The notes beneath the pieces are model-generated. The model was not told the origin of the DNA. It ran no database searches and saw only the letters and a program-made list of their open reading frames with translations. A program made the translations under genes and the position numbers. A DNA stretch of 7,194 bases from Chloroflexota bacterium (lineage in GTDB: Bacteria > Chloroflexota > Dormibacteria > Aeolococcales > Aeolococcaceae): positions 2,587 to 9,780 of the forward strand of contig VBHE01000234.1 in assembly GCA_005889515.1 (NCBI GenBank). The letters run 5' to 3'. Below, in pieces: positions 1-6,499 of the stretch; position 1 is the stretch's first letter, and every line of letters begins with the position of its first letter.

Positions 1-58
1 TGATCGAGGTGGCGTAGTGGGCCGCGGCGTGGAGCACGGTGAGCGCGTCGTGTACGCA
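1..58 (-). other. Continuation of the substrate-binding reading frame beyond the TAG
   Basis: Read in the same minus-strand frame after the TAG at 59-61, the remaining bases give CVHDALTVLHAAAHYATSI with no further stop. Of these 19 codons, 18 end in G or C, the same bias as the gene itself. The text PEYQ-stop-CVHDALTVLHAA resembles the turn and helix that open the second lobe in this protein family. I infer that this is the rest of the same gene, running off the left edge of the window. Confidence 0.6.
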
Positions 59-934
59 CTACTGGTACTCGGGGTTGGCGGGAGCGAGCAGCGCGATCTT
101 TCGCGGTTTGTTCTGGAGGTCGCCCCCGGCGTACTTGGCGGGCTTCCTCGCGACCCGCTTGTTCACCCAGTCGCCGTTGCTCTCGGCGAGGATCGAGCAG
201 TCGGTGAAGTCGCTCCACGCGTAGGGACGGCGGTCGACGAACCACTTGCGCGACATGTACGGAGCGCCGAGCGCGAGGACGTGCTGGCGGGCGAGGGCGT
301 CCGAGTAGGGCTCGGTGATCGCGGAGATGTCGGCGAAGGCGCCGACCTCGCTGGCGACCTTGATGGCGTCGGCGTTCGCCTGCTCCTGGCCGGCGCCGAG
401 GAACTCGCGGGTGACCGCGCCGTGGCCCTGGTAGCCGACGAGCTTGATCTTCCGTCCGTAGAACTGGAAGCGGCTGTTGAAGTAGTCGACCAGCCCCTGG
501 GCGGTGCGGATCACGTCCTCGGTGCTGTCGATCAGGTCGCTGCCGGTGATCTTCGCGATCGTCGACGAGAGGTCGGGATCGGCGGTGAGGCGCAGCGCCA
601 CGGTGACGGTGTCCTTGGTGACGCCGCGGGTGGTGGCGCCGCCGTTGTCGCCACTGAAGAGGACGCAGGGTGGCGAGTAGGGGTCGCCGGGCACCTGCTG
701 GCGACGGTCGGTGCAGCCGCTCGTGTGGCCCGCGGCGACCCTGCGGGTGGTCGACGTGCCGCCCACCGCGCCGGTGCCGGACGGGCCGCTTCCCGGCGCA
801 CCCGGGGCGACGGCGCCGGTGTCCGGCCCGATGGTGCTGACGCTGCCCGCGGCGGCGGAGCCGTCGTGGATGACGGTCTGCTCGCGCGCGACGGTGGGCA
901 CCAGCGTGACCATGAGTGCGAAGGCGGCGACCAT
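59..934 (-). CDS. ABC-transporter-type substrate-binding protein (type 1 periplasmic-binding fold), interrupted by in-frame TAG
   Basis: The first 18 or so residues are a hydrophobic signal or anchor segment (MVAAFALMVTLVP). A Gly/Ser/Thr/Pro-rich linker follows to about residue 72, then a cysteine-flanked stretch (C74, PYSPPC90). The sequence GDNGGATTRGVTKDTVTV at 95-112 is the usual entry into actinobacterial branched-chain amino acid/amide-type binding domains. Residues 145-170 (AQGLVDYFNSRF..GRKIKLV) and 183-200 match the first Rossmann-like lobe. There is no lipobox cysteine, so the protein is probably membrane-anchored by its N-terminus. The family normally exceeds 400 residues; this ORF stops after 291 at TAG (59-61), yet codons beyond it still look coding. 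The start is uncertain: no ATG, GTG or TTG lies in frame between the upstream gene's TGA and this ATG, no clear ribosome site precedes the ATG, and the 24 codons before it also look coding. It lies directly downstream of the anchored protein at 1007-2389. The ligand cannot be told. Confidence 0.75.
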   Translation of the reverse strand: MVAAFALMVTLVPTVAREQTVIHDGSAAAGSVSTIGPDTGAVAPGAPGSGPSGTGAVGGTSTTRRVAAGHTSGCTDRRQQVPGDPYSPPCVLFSGDNGGATTRGVTKDTVTVALRLTADPDLSSTIAKITGSDLIDSTEDVIRTAQGLVDYFNSRFQFYGRKIKLVGYQGHGAVTREFLGAGQEQANADAIKVASEVGAFADISAITEPYSDALARQHVLALGAPYMSRKWFVDRRPYAWSDFTDCSILAESNGDWVNKRVARKPAKYAGGDLQNKPRKIALLAPANPEYQ

Positions 935-1006
935 CGCCAGCAGCGGGCCGTAGCCGCGCAGCAGCCGGCCCTCGGCGCCCTGCAGCCTGCCCCGGTCGGC
1001 CGCCGC

Positions 1007-2389
1007 TCACGAGGGCACTCCCGCCAGCCGGCGGCGCCGGAGGAGCAGGAGGCCGTCGGCGGCGAAGAGCAGCACCGCGATCCCCAGACCGATCGCCGCA
1101 GCCGCCCTCGCGAGGTCACGGCCGCTGCATCCCGGGTGGCCGAACGGGCTGGTCGTCACACACGCCGTGAAGCTGCGTCCCACCGTCGTGGGGGTGATCA
1201 CCGTCGTCGCCGGCGGGGGCGCGGGGGGCGGGGCCGACTGGGGCACCGCCGGGGTTCCCGGCTCGCCCGCGGTGGTGTCGGTGATCGTCGTGCCGCTCAC
1301 CGGGGGGAGCGGCAGGAAGTCGGAGAACGGGTTGCGGTAGGCGATGCCCTCGGTGCTCGCGTGGACACCGCCGAGATCGACGTCGAGCCCGCCGGTCCCG
1401 GTGAGCCCGCCGTAGGCGATGTCGGCGACGAGCAGGCCGGCGTTGGCGAGCGGCCCGAGGCCGACCCGCGGGTCGTTGCAGTTCTGCGGGTCGCCCTTGA
1501 GCATCGACACGATCGCGTCGCGCGCGGGCTGGGCGGCGGCGAGCGCCGCGCCGAGCGACTGGGAGAGCTTGCGCGTCGCCGGCGGGCTGAGGTGCATGCC
1601 GAAGTGCTCGAGCAGCTGGTTGGCCTGGTCGAGCGACTGCACCGCCTGGTCGGCGGGGGAGGGGACGCCGTCGAGCACCCCGGTGGGAAGGCCCTGGCCG
1701 CCGGTGCGGATCTGGTCGATGTGGAAACCCCCCTCGTGGACCGGCTTGTCGCCGGTGTGCTGGGTGACGTCCCAGTGCAGCCCGAGCAGCTCGATGGCGC
1801 CGCCGGCGAGGCTCACCGAGGCGATCGAGGCGTCGGCGTGGGCCTCGCGGCGGACGCCCGGCACCAACCGGGTCTGCGCGTGGCTGACCGCGGCGCCGAC
1901 GCTCAGCACCCCGGGGATGTCGAGGGTGGCGGCGGACGCGTCCGCGGACGAGCTGTCCGGGTGCGCCGCGACCGTCTCGGTCCCCACCGCTCCGATCTCG
2001 CCGCCGCCGCCGGCGAAGCTGTGGGTCGCGCCGGGCGCTCCATGGTTGGAGTTCGCCTGCACCGCTCCCGGCACCTGGTCGGGCTTGAGCGGCGGCTCGT
2101 GGCCACAGGCGGAGACCGTGGTGAGGATCAGGCCGAAGATGCCCAGGTCGAGCGCCTGCGCCTGGGCGCGCCCCTCGGTTCCCTGGTAGGAGGCGAGCGA
2201 GTCCCCGGTGGCGATCGCGTAGGTCAGGCCACCGGTGTGCGGTGCGAACCGGACCGCGGTCCCGCGTGCCGCGCCGCTGCCGTCGATGAAGCCCGCGTCG
2301 CTGCGGGCCCCCGCCTGTTGTGGGATGACCAGGGTGAGCAGGCCGGCGGATCCGAGCAGAGCCGCCAGTCCCCGGAGCTTGGGCTGCAA
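1007..2389 (-). CDS. Secreted protein of unknown function with C-terminal membrane anchor
   Basis: This 460-residue protein is not recognised as a named family. A signal peptide covers residues 1-28 (basic MQPKLRG, hydrophobic LAALLGSAGLLTLVI, then QQAGA). The mature region is rich in Gly, Ala and short beta-prone stretches (about 155-240, for example SVSLAGGAIELLGLHWDVT). A predicted helical part follows (250-300), then a Pro/Thr linker (360-402). A single transmembrane helix spans about 428-450 and is followed by RRRR, so the C-terminus should be cytoplasmic. Cysteines at 95, 304, 410 and 421 could form disulfides outside the cell. The layout resembles actinobacterial surface proteins with an anchor of their own. 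The start is TTG, supported by GGGGAGGA five bases upstream (2394-2401). The stop TGA overlaps a GTG in the GTGA arrangement typical of coupled genes, so it likely forms an operon with the substrate-binding gene. A role as its surface partner is only inference. Confidence 0.8.
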   Translation of the reverse strand: MQPKLRGLAALLGSAGLLTLVIPQQAGARSDAGFIDGSGAARGTAVRFAPHTGGLTYAIATGDSLASYQGTEGRAQAQALDLGIFGLILTTVSACGHEPPLKPDQVPGAVQANSNHGAPGATHSFAGGGGEIGAVGTETVAAHPDSSSADASAATLDIPGVLSVGAAVSHAQTRLVPGVRREAHADASIASVSLAGGAIELLGLHWDVTQHTGDKPVHEGGFHIDQIRTGGQGLPTGVLDGVPSPADQAVQSLDQANQLLEHFGMHLSPPATRKLSQSLGAALAAAQPARDAIVSMLKGDPQNCNDPRVGLGPLANAGLLVADIAYGGLTGTGGLDVDLGGVHASTEGIAYRNPFSDFLPLPPVSGTTITDTTAGEPGTPAVPQSAPPPAPPPATTVITPTTVGRSFTACVTTSPFGHPGCSGRDLARAAAAIGLGIAVLLFAADGLLLLRRRRLAGVPS

Positions 2390-2394
2390 TCCGT

Positions 2395-2401
2395 CCTCCC
2401 C
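2395..2401 (-). promoter_or_regulatory. Ribosome binding site deciding a TTG start
   Basis: The minus strand reads GGAAGGGGAGGACGGA immediately before TTG CAG CCC AAG. The GGAGG core with a 5-base spacer fixes the TTG at 2387-2389 as the start of the anchored secreted protein. No ATG or GTG is better placed. Confidence 0.65.
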
Positions 2402-2553
2402 TTCCGCGCCAGAAGGCTCAATCTATCCCACCGTCGAGCTTCGCTGCCACCATCAACTGTGAAAGCGACCCCGCGGGGGCTGGCGCGGCCGGGGATGGAC
2501 CCGAGGATACCCTCCCATGCGGCCGGCCGCGGCGACACCCGGTGCCGGTCCTC

Positions 2554-2757
2554 TCAGAAGCCGATCATCCGCTTGAGCGTGGGATCGACGACCGCGGTGG
2601 TGAGCTGCTCGCACCACTGGCAGACGAACTGGACGCGGCGCATTCCGCGCTGCACCTCCCGCGCATTCGGCCAGCCGCAGCGGCCGCAATTCACCCCCTG
2701 GACCCACACGGGCTCATGCCCGGGGTCGGGCGCCGGGTCGCCGTGCTGTGGGCTCAT
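2554..2757 (-). CDS. Small four-cysteine zinc-ribbon-like protein
   Basis: This is a 67-residue protein if started at the ATG at 2755-2757. Two CxxC knuckles, C24-G-R-C27 and C46-Q-W-C49, are separated by 18 residues. That is the geometry of a single zinc ribbon and predicts binding of one Zn ion. The N-terminus (MSPQHGDPAPDPGHEP) is Pro-rich and looks disordered; the tail DPTLKRMIGF is short. No signal peptide or membrane segment is seen, so it is cytoplasmic. An in-frame ATG at 2811 would add 18 residues, but it lies only 3 bases after the 13-bp hairpin that ends the peptidase gene and has no ribosome site, so the inner start is preferred; neither site is strong. The function is unknown. 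Such ribbons occur in nucleic-acid-binding and protein-binding modules. Confidence 0.65.
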   Translation of the reverse strand: MSPQHGDPAPDPGHEPVWVQGVNCGRCGWPNAREVQRGMRRVQFVCQWCEQLTTAVVDPTLKRMIGF

Positions 2758-2814
2758 CCGCGCGACGAGCGTACCCGCATGCCCCGGGGCTGGCAACCGA
2801 GCGCGTGACATGGT

Positions 2815-2845
2815 GAGGCGGCGGAGGGCAGGCCTCCGCCGCCTC
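2815..2845 (-). terminator. 13-bp perfect hairpin after the S53 peptidase gene
   Basis: GAGGCGGCGGAGG (2815-2827) and CCTCCGCCGCCTC (2833-2845) are perfect inverted repeats around a 5-base loop. The hairpin starts 17 bases after the peptidase stop codon. No T-tract follows on the minus strand, so it is a U-less hairpin of the kind common in high-GC bacteria, acting as a terminator or 3'-end stabiliser. Confidence 0.7.
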
Positions 2846-2862
2846 GTTGGGGACGCGGCTCT

Positions 2863-4776
2863 CTAGCCCTGTCCGCCCAGCAGGTCGAGGCCGGGCAGGC
2901 CGCCACTGTGGGGCGATGCACCGGACGTGCCGGTGCCGGTGCCGAGCAGCAGGGTGGTGATGGCCCCGAGCGCTCCGCCCCCCGAGCTCGTCGGCGAGCT
3001 CGAGGCGGGCGGCGCCACCGGAAGTGCCGGTGGGGCGATGGGCACGACCGGTCCGGTGGATGCGGGCGGCGCCGGGGCCGCCGCGGGGGCGCCACCGCCG
3101 AGCGCGGTGATCAGCGCGGCGATGTCCGGAGTGCCCCGCCCGGTGGTGTAGTCCCAGCCGGGGCCGGCCATGTACAGGCCCTGGAAGCCCTCGGTGATGT
3201 CGTGGAAGACCGCGGCGGGAAGCGAGTACAGCGTCGGGTTGGCGAAGCCGAGCGAGCCGTGATGCGTCGACTGCGCTCGTGTCCAGATTCCCAGCCACGA
3301 CGGGGAGCTCGCGCTCGTGCCGCCGATGGCGAGCTGCTTGCCGTTGACGATCACCGCGTATCCCGAGGCGGGATCGGCGTCGAGGCTGACGTCGGGGGTC
3401 CCGCGGTTGATGCCGAGGAAGCTGCCGCCGGCGTTCGCCTGCCACGCGGGGACGGGCTCGAAGAACGCGGCGCCGCCGCCACCCGCCAGCCACGCGGTCT
3501 CGTGGGCGCCGCCCTTGCCGTCGGGGGTGAGGGTGGTGCCGCCGACGCTCACCGCGTACTGGCTCGCCGCCGGGTAGTTGGGTCCGGGCAGCCCGACGGG
3601 GAGCCCGTTCTCGGCGACGAGGAACGGGCAGAAGGAGCCGGTGTCACCGCTCGAGGAGAAGAGCGTCTGACCCTGCGCGACCGCCTGCGCGAGCGCCTGG
3701 TCGGCGGCGACCGCGAAGCCGCTGATGTGCGCCAGCGACTCGCACTCCCCGAAGGACGCGCTCGCCTGTGCGGCGCGGTTGTCGGTGACCCACTTGTTCA
3801 TCTCGGCGAGGATGTCCTCGTCGCTCAGCGACTTCGCCTGGTAGACGAGCAGGTTCGCCGCAGCCGGCGCGAAGGCGGTGGAGTACTGGGTGTCGAGGTC
3901 CCACTCGGGGCTGCCGGCGGTGTCGGTGAAGGGGCCGCTGCCGACGGGCACGGTGGTCCAGGGCACGTGGGGAAGACCGAACTGGTTCTCGAACTGCACC
4001 AGGTCCGCGCGCGGCTGGTTCAGGTCGCCCTCGGCGAGGATCGCGAGGGTCTGGCCGAAGCCGTCACCGTGCGCCGTCGGATGCGCCGCGGGCGCGTTGT
4101 AGAAGGAGTTGAACTCCTTGGGGCCGTATCCCTTGAAGGAGCTGTTCGCCGCGGTGCCGGGGTTGTCCGCGGTGTGGGTCACGTTGAGGTGGTTCAGGTC
4201 GCTGAGACCGAGCACCGCCGTGACCCTGCCGGCGAGCTGGGCCGGCAGGGCGGCGATGTTGGAGGGCGAGAAGTAGCTGAAGCCGTCACTGCTCAGGAAG
4301 TTCTCGAGGTGCATCCCGAGCAGGCTGCCGATGCGGTCGCTCGCCCCCTGCATCTGCACCAGGGTGCGGTTCGGGGAGACGGCGACCGAGGTGAGTCCGG
4401 ATGCGGTGGCCCAGCTCGTGACCTGGGCCACCGTGGCGGGTAGCGGCGCGAACCTCTGGGCGAACTGGTCCGGGGTGAGATAGCTGTGGTACTGCGCGCT
4501 GCCTGGCGTGTTCTGCGCGGCGATGAGCGCGTTCAGCCCGGCCTGGTCGCGCAGCGGCAGCGCCATGGTGATGTCGAGTGGACGTGGCATCAGTGGCCCG
4601 AGGTCGAGCGCGCCCTTGAGCAGGGCGGGGACGGTCCCGAGCACTCCCGGTGAGTCCGCCGGTGCCGCGGCTGCCGGACGGGCGGTGCCTGCGACCACCG
4701 CGGACAGCATGGCGACGACGACGGTTCCGATGGCTGCGCGCCGGCGTGTCGATACCGGCCTTCCGAAGGCGAACAT
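2863..4776 (-). CDS. Secreted S53 family serine-carboxyl peptidase (sedolisin/pro-kumamolisin)
   Basis: An exported acid endopeptidase of the sedolisin family, 637 residues and complete. The signal peptide is residues 1-38 (basic start RRRAA, hydrophobic core, AAAA before the cut). The pro-kumamolisin activation domain is about 55-195, including the typical HSYLTPDQFAQRFAP. The catalytic domain is about 215-560. By alignment with kumamolisin, the catalytic triad is E291 and D295 (in EWDLD) and S488 (GGTSAS), with the oxyanion-hole Asp at D378 (SSGDTGS). The calcium site is D526-I527 (FHDITEG) and D542 (AGPGWD). All key residues are present, so it should be active after autocatalytic removal of the prodomain, best at low pH as known for the family. 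The last 75 or so residues form a Pro/Ala/Ser/Gly-rich tail with no convincing anchor. The start ATG is preceded by GAGGAG five bases upstream. It appears monocistronic, with its own upstream gap and a terminator hairpin. Confidence 0.95.
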   Translation of the reverse strand: MFAFGRPVSTRRRAAIGTVVVAMLSAVVAGTARPAAAAPADSPGVLGTVPALLKGALDLGPLMPRPLDITMALPLRDQAGLNALIAAQNTPGSAQYHSYLTPDQFAQRFAPLPATVAQVTSWATASGLTSVAVSPNRTLVQMQGASDRIGSLLGMHLENFLSSDGFSYFSPSNIAALPAQLAGRVTAVLGLSDLNHLNVTHTADNPGTAANSSFKGYGPKEFNSFYNAPAAHPTAHGDGFGQTLAILAEGDLNQPRADLVQFENQFGLPHVPWTTVPVGSGPFTDTAGSPEWDLDTQYSTAFAPAAANLLVYQAKSLSDEDILAEMNKWVTDNRAAQASASFGECESLAHISGFAVAADQALAQAVAQGQTLFSSSGDTGSFCPFLVAENGLPVGLPGPNYPAASQYAVSVGGTTLTPDGKGGAHETAWLAGGGGAAFFEPVPAWQANAGGSFLGINRGTPDVSLDADPASGYAVIVNGKQLAIGGTSASSPSWLGIWTRAQSTHHGSLGFANPTLYSLPAAVFHDITEGFQGLYMAGPGWDYTTGRGTPDIAALITALGGGAPAAAPAPPASTGPVVPIAPPALPVAPPASSSPTSSGGGALGAITTLLLGTGTGTSGASPHSGGLPGLDLLGGQG

Positions 4777-4986
4777 GCCCGCTCCTCATTCGCGTCCCTG
4801 CAAGAGAGACGCCCCAACCTTGGATGGCAGCAGCGTTCTTTATCGCCGGGTGCGGAGGGCGCACACGGCCAATCACATAATCCCGTTGCGCAGGCTGCAT
4901 ATACGCTCCGGGCTCAATCCGCCCCCAGTATGCACCATCGTCCGGTTTGTGGCGACTCCCGAACTGCGGACACGCGCGCCCGCGTT
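4777..4986 (-). promoter_or_regulatory. Gap holding the presumed promoter and leader of the peptidase gene
   Basis: This 210-base gene-free stretch has more A/T than its surroundings, with patches such as TATATG, TTATGT and CATACT on the minus strand. I could not find a convincing -35/-10 pair at 16-18 bases, so no promoter position is claimed. GAGGAG at 4782-4787 is the peptidase ribosome site. Confidence 0.4.
4792..4812 (-). promoter_or_regulatory. Small leader hairpin before the peptidase ribosome site
   Basis: On the minus strand GCGTCTC and GGGACGC can pair over 7 bp (one U-G pair) around a 7-base loop, ending a few bases before GAGGAG. It might tune translation, but a stem this short can occur by chance in such GC-rich DNA. 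Confidence 0.25.
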
Positions 4987-5493
4987 CTACCAGTGCGCGG
5001 GGAGCTCGTCGTCGAAGGCGAGAGGGCGGCGCGGAGCCGGGCGGCGGAGACTGCCGAGGATCAGCACGGCGCCCGCACCGAGCAGCGCGGCGCCGGCCAG
5101 CGGCTCGGTGCCGGCCGCCGCTCCCGTGGTCGGGACGGCGACGGCACGCGCCGCGCGCGCCGCGTGTGGCGGGGGCGGCGCGGCGGTGACCGGAGGGGCC
5201 TGCGGCGGGGGCGGGGGTGCGGGGGGCGGAGGCGCGGGCGCAGGGGCCGCCGGAGCGCTGACGGCGGAGGTGACCGACGCGCCGGTCGAGGGCGGGATCG
5301 ATGCCGGCGCCGCCGCACGTGCGGCCGGCGCGGGCGGCGGCGGGTTCACGTGGGCGGGCTGTGCCACCGACTGCACGGCGGCGTTGGGGCGGCCGCCGGC
5401 GAGCACCGTGGTCACCAGCGCACCGCCGCCGAGAACGCCGGCGGCGGCGACGCTGAGCAGGGTGCCACCGGCTGCGGAGAGCACCGCGCCCAC
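4987..5493 (-). CDS. Pro/Ala-rich surface protein with N- and C-terminal membrane segments
   Basis: A 168-residue protein of unknown function as counted from GTG at 5493. Residues 3-33 are a hydrophobic signal or anchor segment. Residues 46-118 are a Pro/Ala linker with runs such as PPPPPQAPP. VPTTG at 120-124 is followed by a hydrophobic helix (131-149), basic residues (RRPAPRRP) and a short acidic tail DDELPAHW. This order resembles a sortase sorting signal, but the motif is not canonical LPXTG and the tail after the basic residues is longer than usual, so a plain membrane anchor is equally likely. The GTG start has no good ribosome site. A well-placed promoter and GAGGGAAGGGAAG-ATG lie upstream at 5560 but in another frame, and the coding-like frame upstream of GTG (PLAPRGVCIG) suggests the true N-terminus is longer. 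The linker would span the cell envelope. Confidence 0.65.
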   Translation of the reverse strand: MGAVLSAAGGTLLSVAAAGVLGGGALVTTVLAGGRPNAAVQSVAQPAHVNPPPPAPAARAAAPASIPPSTGASVTSAVSAPAAPAPAPPPPAPPPPPQAPPVTAAPPPPHAARAARAVAVPTTGAAAGTEPLAGAALLGAGAVLILGSLRRPAPRRPLAFDDELPAHW

Positions 5494-5557
5494 TCCGATG
5501 CAGACCCCGCGGGGCGCGAGCGGACGCTGTCGTCGGGGAGTGGCTGTCGCCGTGAGT

Positions 5558-5573
5558 CATCTTCCCTTCCCTC
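5558..5573 (-). promoter_or_regulatory. Ribosome site and ATG out of frame with the Pro/Ala-rich protein
   Basis: The minus strand reads GAGGGAAGGGAAG then ATG ACT CAC GGC GAC AGC. The ATG opens MTHGDSHSPTTAS, with good codon bias for about 13-17 codons. After that the credible protein continues in the frame of GTG 5493. The two starts are 67 bases apart, so one base must be skipped to join them. Confidence 0.5.
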
Positions 5574-5608
5574 GGTGGTGTGTCGTGTGCAGGAACGTGG
5601 GGCCTGAG

Positions 5609-5638
5609 ACGTTAGGGCGTTGCGGCCGGTTTCGTCAA
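5609..5638 (-). promoter_or_regulatory. Sigma-70-type promoter of the Pro/Ala-rich surface protein
   Basis: The minus strand carries TTGACG (5633-5638), an 18-base spacer and TAACGT (5609-5614). Transcription would begin near 5602, leaving a leader of about 40 bases before the ATG at 5560. It starts 15 bases after the hairpin that ends the VOC gene, so the two genes are separate units. Confidence 0.6.
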
Positions 5639-5652
5639 GTACCCCTGAGCGG

Positions 5653-5688
5653 GGCGTTCGTGCCCACTCGCGGTGGACACGAAACGCC
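5653..5688 (-). terminator. Hairpin after the VOC gene
   Basis: GGCGTTCGTGCCCAC (5653-5667) pairs with GTGGACACGAAACGCC (5673-5688) over 15 bp, with one bulged base, one G-U pair and a 5-base loop. It begins 11 bases after the VOC stop codon and has no T-tract on the minus strand. It is a U-less terminator candidate. Confidence 0.65.
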
Positions 5689-5699
5689 TCGAGCTCGGG

Positions 5700-6473
5700 T
5701 CAGCCCGCGGTGCGCAGGATGCCGAAGACCGCGCCCTGCGGGTCGGCGACGACCGAGAAGCGCAGGCCGTCCTGGATGTCCATCGGCGGGACGATCACCC
5801 TGCCGCCGAGCTGGGTGGCCTTCTCGCTGGCGGCGTCGCAGTCGGCGGCGCCGAGGTATGCCAGCCAGTGCGGCGGCACCTCCTTGGGGACGCCGGCGAC
5901 GTCCATCGACATCATCCCGCCGATGCTCCTGCCGTCCTGCTTCCACTCGGTGTAGGCGATCGGTCCGCCGTGGGTCTCGCTGCCCCATCCGAAGACCGCG
6001 CGGTAGAACGTCTTCGAGCCGTCGATGTCACGCGTCTGCAGCTCGTTCCAGCAGAGCGCGCCGGGCTCGTTCACGAGCTCCGCGCCGACGTGGTCACCGG
6101 GCTGCCACACGGAGAACGCCGCGCCGGCGGGATCCATGAAGACAGCCATCCGCCCCGCGGTCATCACCTGCATCGGCTCGAAGAGCACGGCGCCGCCGGC
6201 GGCGCGCACCTTGGCGGTGGTCGCGTCGGCGTCCGCGGTGCTGACATAGGTCATCCACGCCGGAGGGCGCGCGGGCTGCCCGGGCGGGGGCGGCGAGATC
6301 CCCACCACCGGCTTGCCGTGCAGCCTCATGATCGTGTAGCCGCCGGCGTCGGGGATGGTGTCCCCCTCCCAGCCGAAGAGCGCGCTGTAGAACCCGACCG
6401 CCGCCTGGGCGTCGGGGGTGCCCAGGTCGACCCACGAGGGGATTCCGGGGGCGTGCGACGTGGCCTCGCTCAT
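5700..6473 (-). CDS. Two-domain VOC family (glyoxalase/bleomycin-resistance fold) protein
   Basis: A cytoplasmic protein of 257 residues made of two tandem vicinal-oxygen-chelate domains, about 12-125 and 138-254. Each carries the family signature FYxALFGWE / FYRAVFGWG near its start, a middle strand (PAWMTYVSTAD / PHWLAYLGAAD) and the closing strand pair MDPAGAAFSVWQ / ADPQGAVFGIL. This is the COG3324-type layout common in high-GC bacteria; members are annotated as glyoxalase-like or hydroxylase-like, but the reaction is usually unknown. The metal ligands cannot be assigned with certainty, so no substrate is claimed. The start is supported by GGGAGAG six bases before ATG. It is transcribed alone, divergent from the SOS-box gene, with its own promoter and a terminator hairpin. 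Confidence 0.93.
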   Translation of the reverse strand: MSEATSHAPGIPSWVDLGTPDAQAAVGFYSALFGWEGDTIPDAGGYTIMRLHGKPVVGISPPPPGQPARPPAWMTYVSTADADATTAKVRAAGGAVLFEPMQVMTAGRMAVFMDPAGAAFSVWQPGDHVGAELVNEPGALCWNELQTRDIDGSKTFYRAVFGWGSETHGGPIAYTEWKQDGRSIGGMMSMDVAGVPKEVPPHWLAYLGAADCDAASEKATQLGGRVIVPPMDIQDGLRFSVVADPQGAVFGILRTAG

Positions 6474-6499
6474 CCGCTTCTCTCCCTGCGTTCGGTGGA

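Noticed and set aside
2420..2425. TAGATT as a -10 element for the anchored secreted protein
   Set aside because: No acceptable -35 at 16-18 bases; TTGATG lies 25 bases away.
17..2866. Plus-strand open frame of 949 codons
   Set aside because: It is antisense to four minus-strand genes. Its Arg/Gly/Ala-rich translation has no domain, while the opposite strand has signal peptides, motifs and ribosome sites. Long antisense frames are expected at this GC content.
2908..4443. Plus-strand open frame of 511 codons inside the peptidase gene
   Set aside because: The other strand encodes a complete S53 peptidase with all catalytic residues. This frame is its mirror.
4968..4985. Possible terminator after the Pro/Ala-rich protein gene
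   Set aside because: Only about four contiguous GC pairs with a mismatch; too weak in DNA this rich in G and C.
5050..5340. CRISPR or tandem-repeat-like GC runs
   Set aside because: These are irregular proline and alanine codon runs of the linker, with no constant repeat unit or spacers.
4286..5560. Minus-strand frame of 424 codons starting at the ATG with a ribosome site
   Set aside because: Only its first 13-17 codons look coding. The rest is an Arg-rich shadow of the anchored protein and of the peptidase 5' end.
4508..6139. Plus-strand frame of 543 codons
   Set aside because: It runs across two genes and two intergenic gaps on the other strand, with no recognisable protein features.
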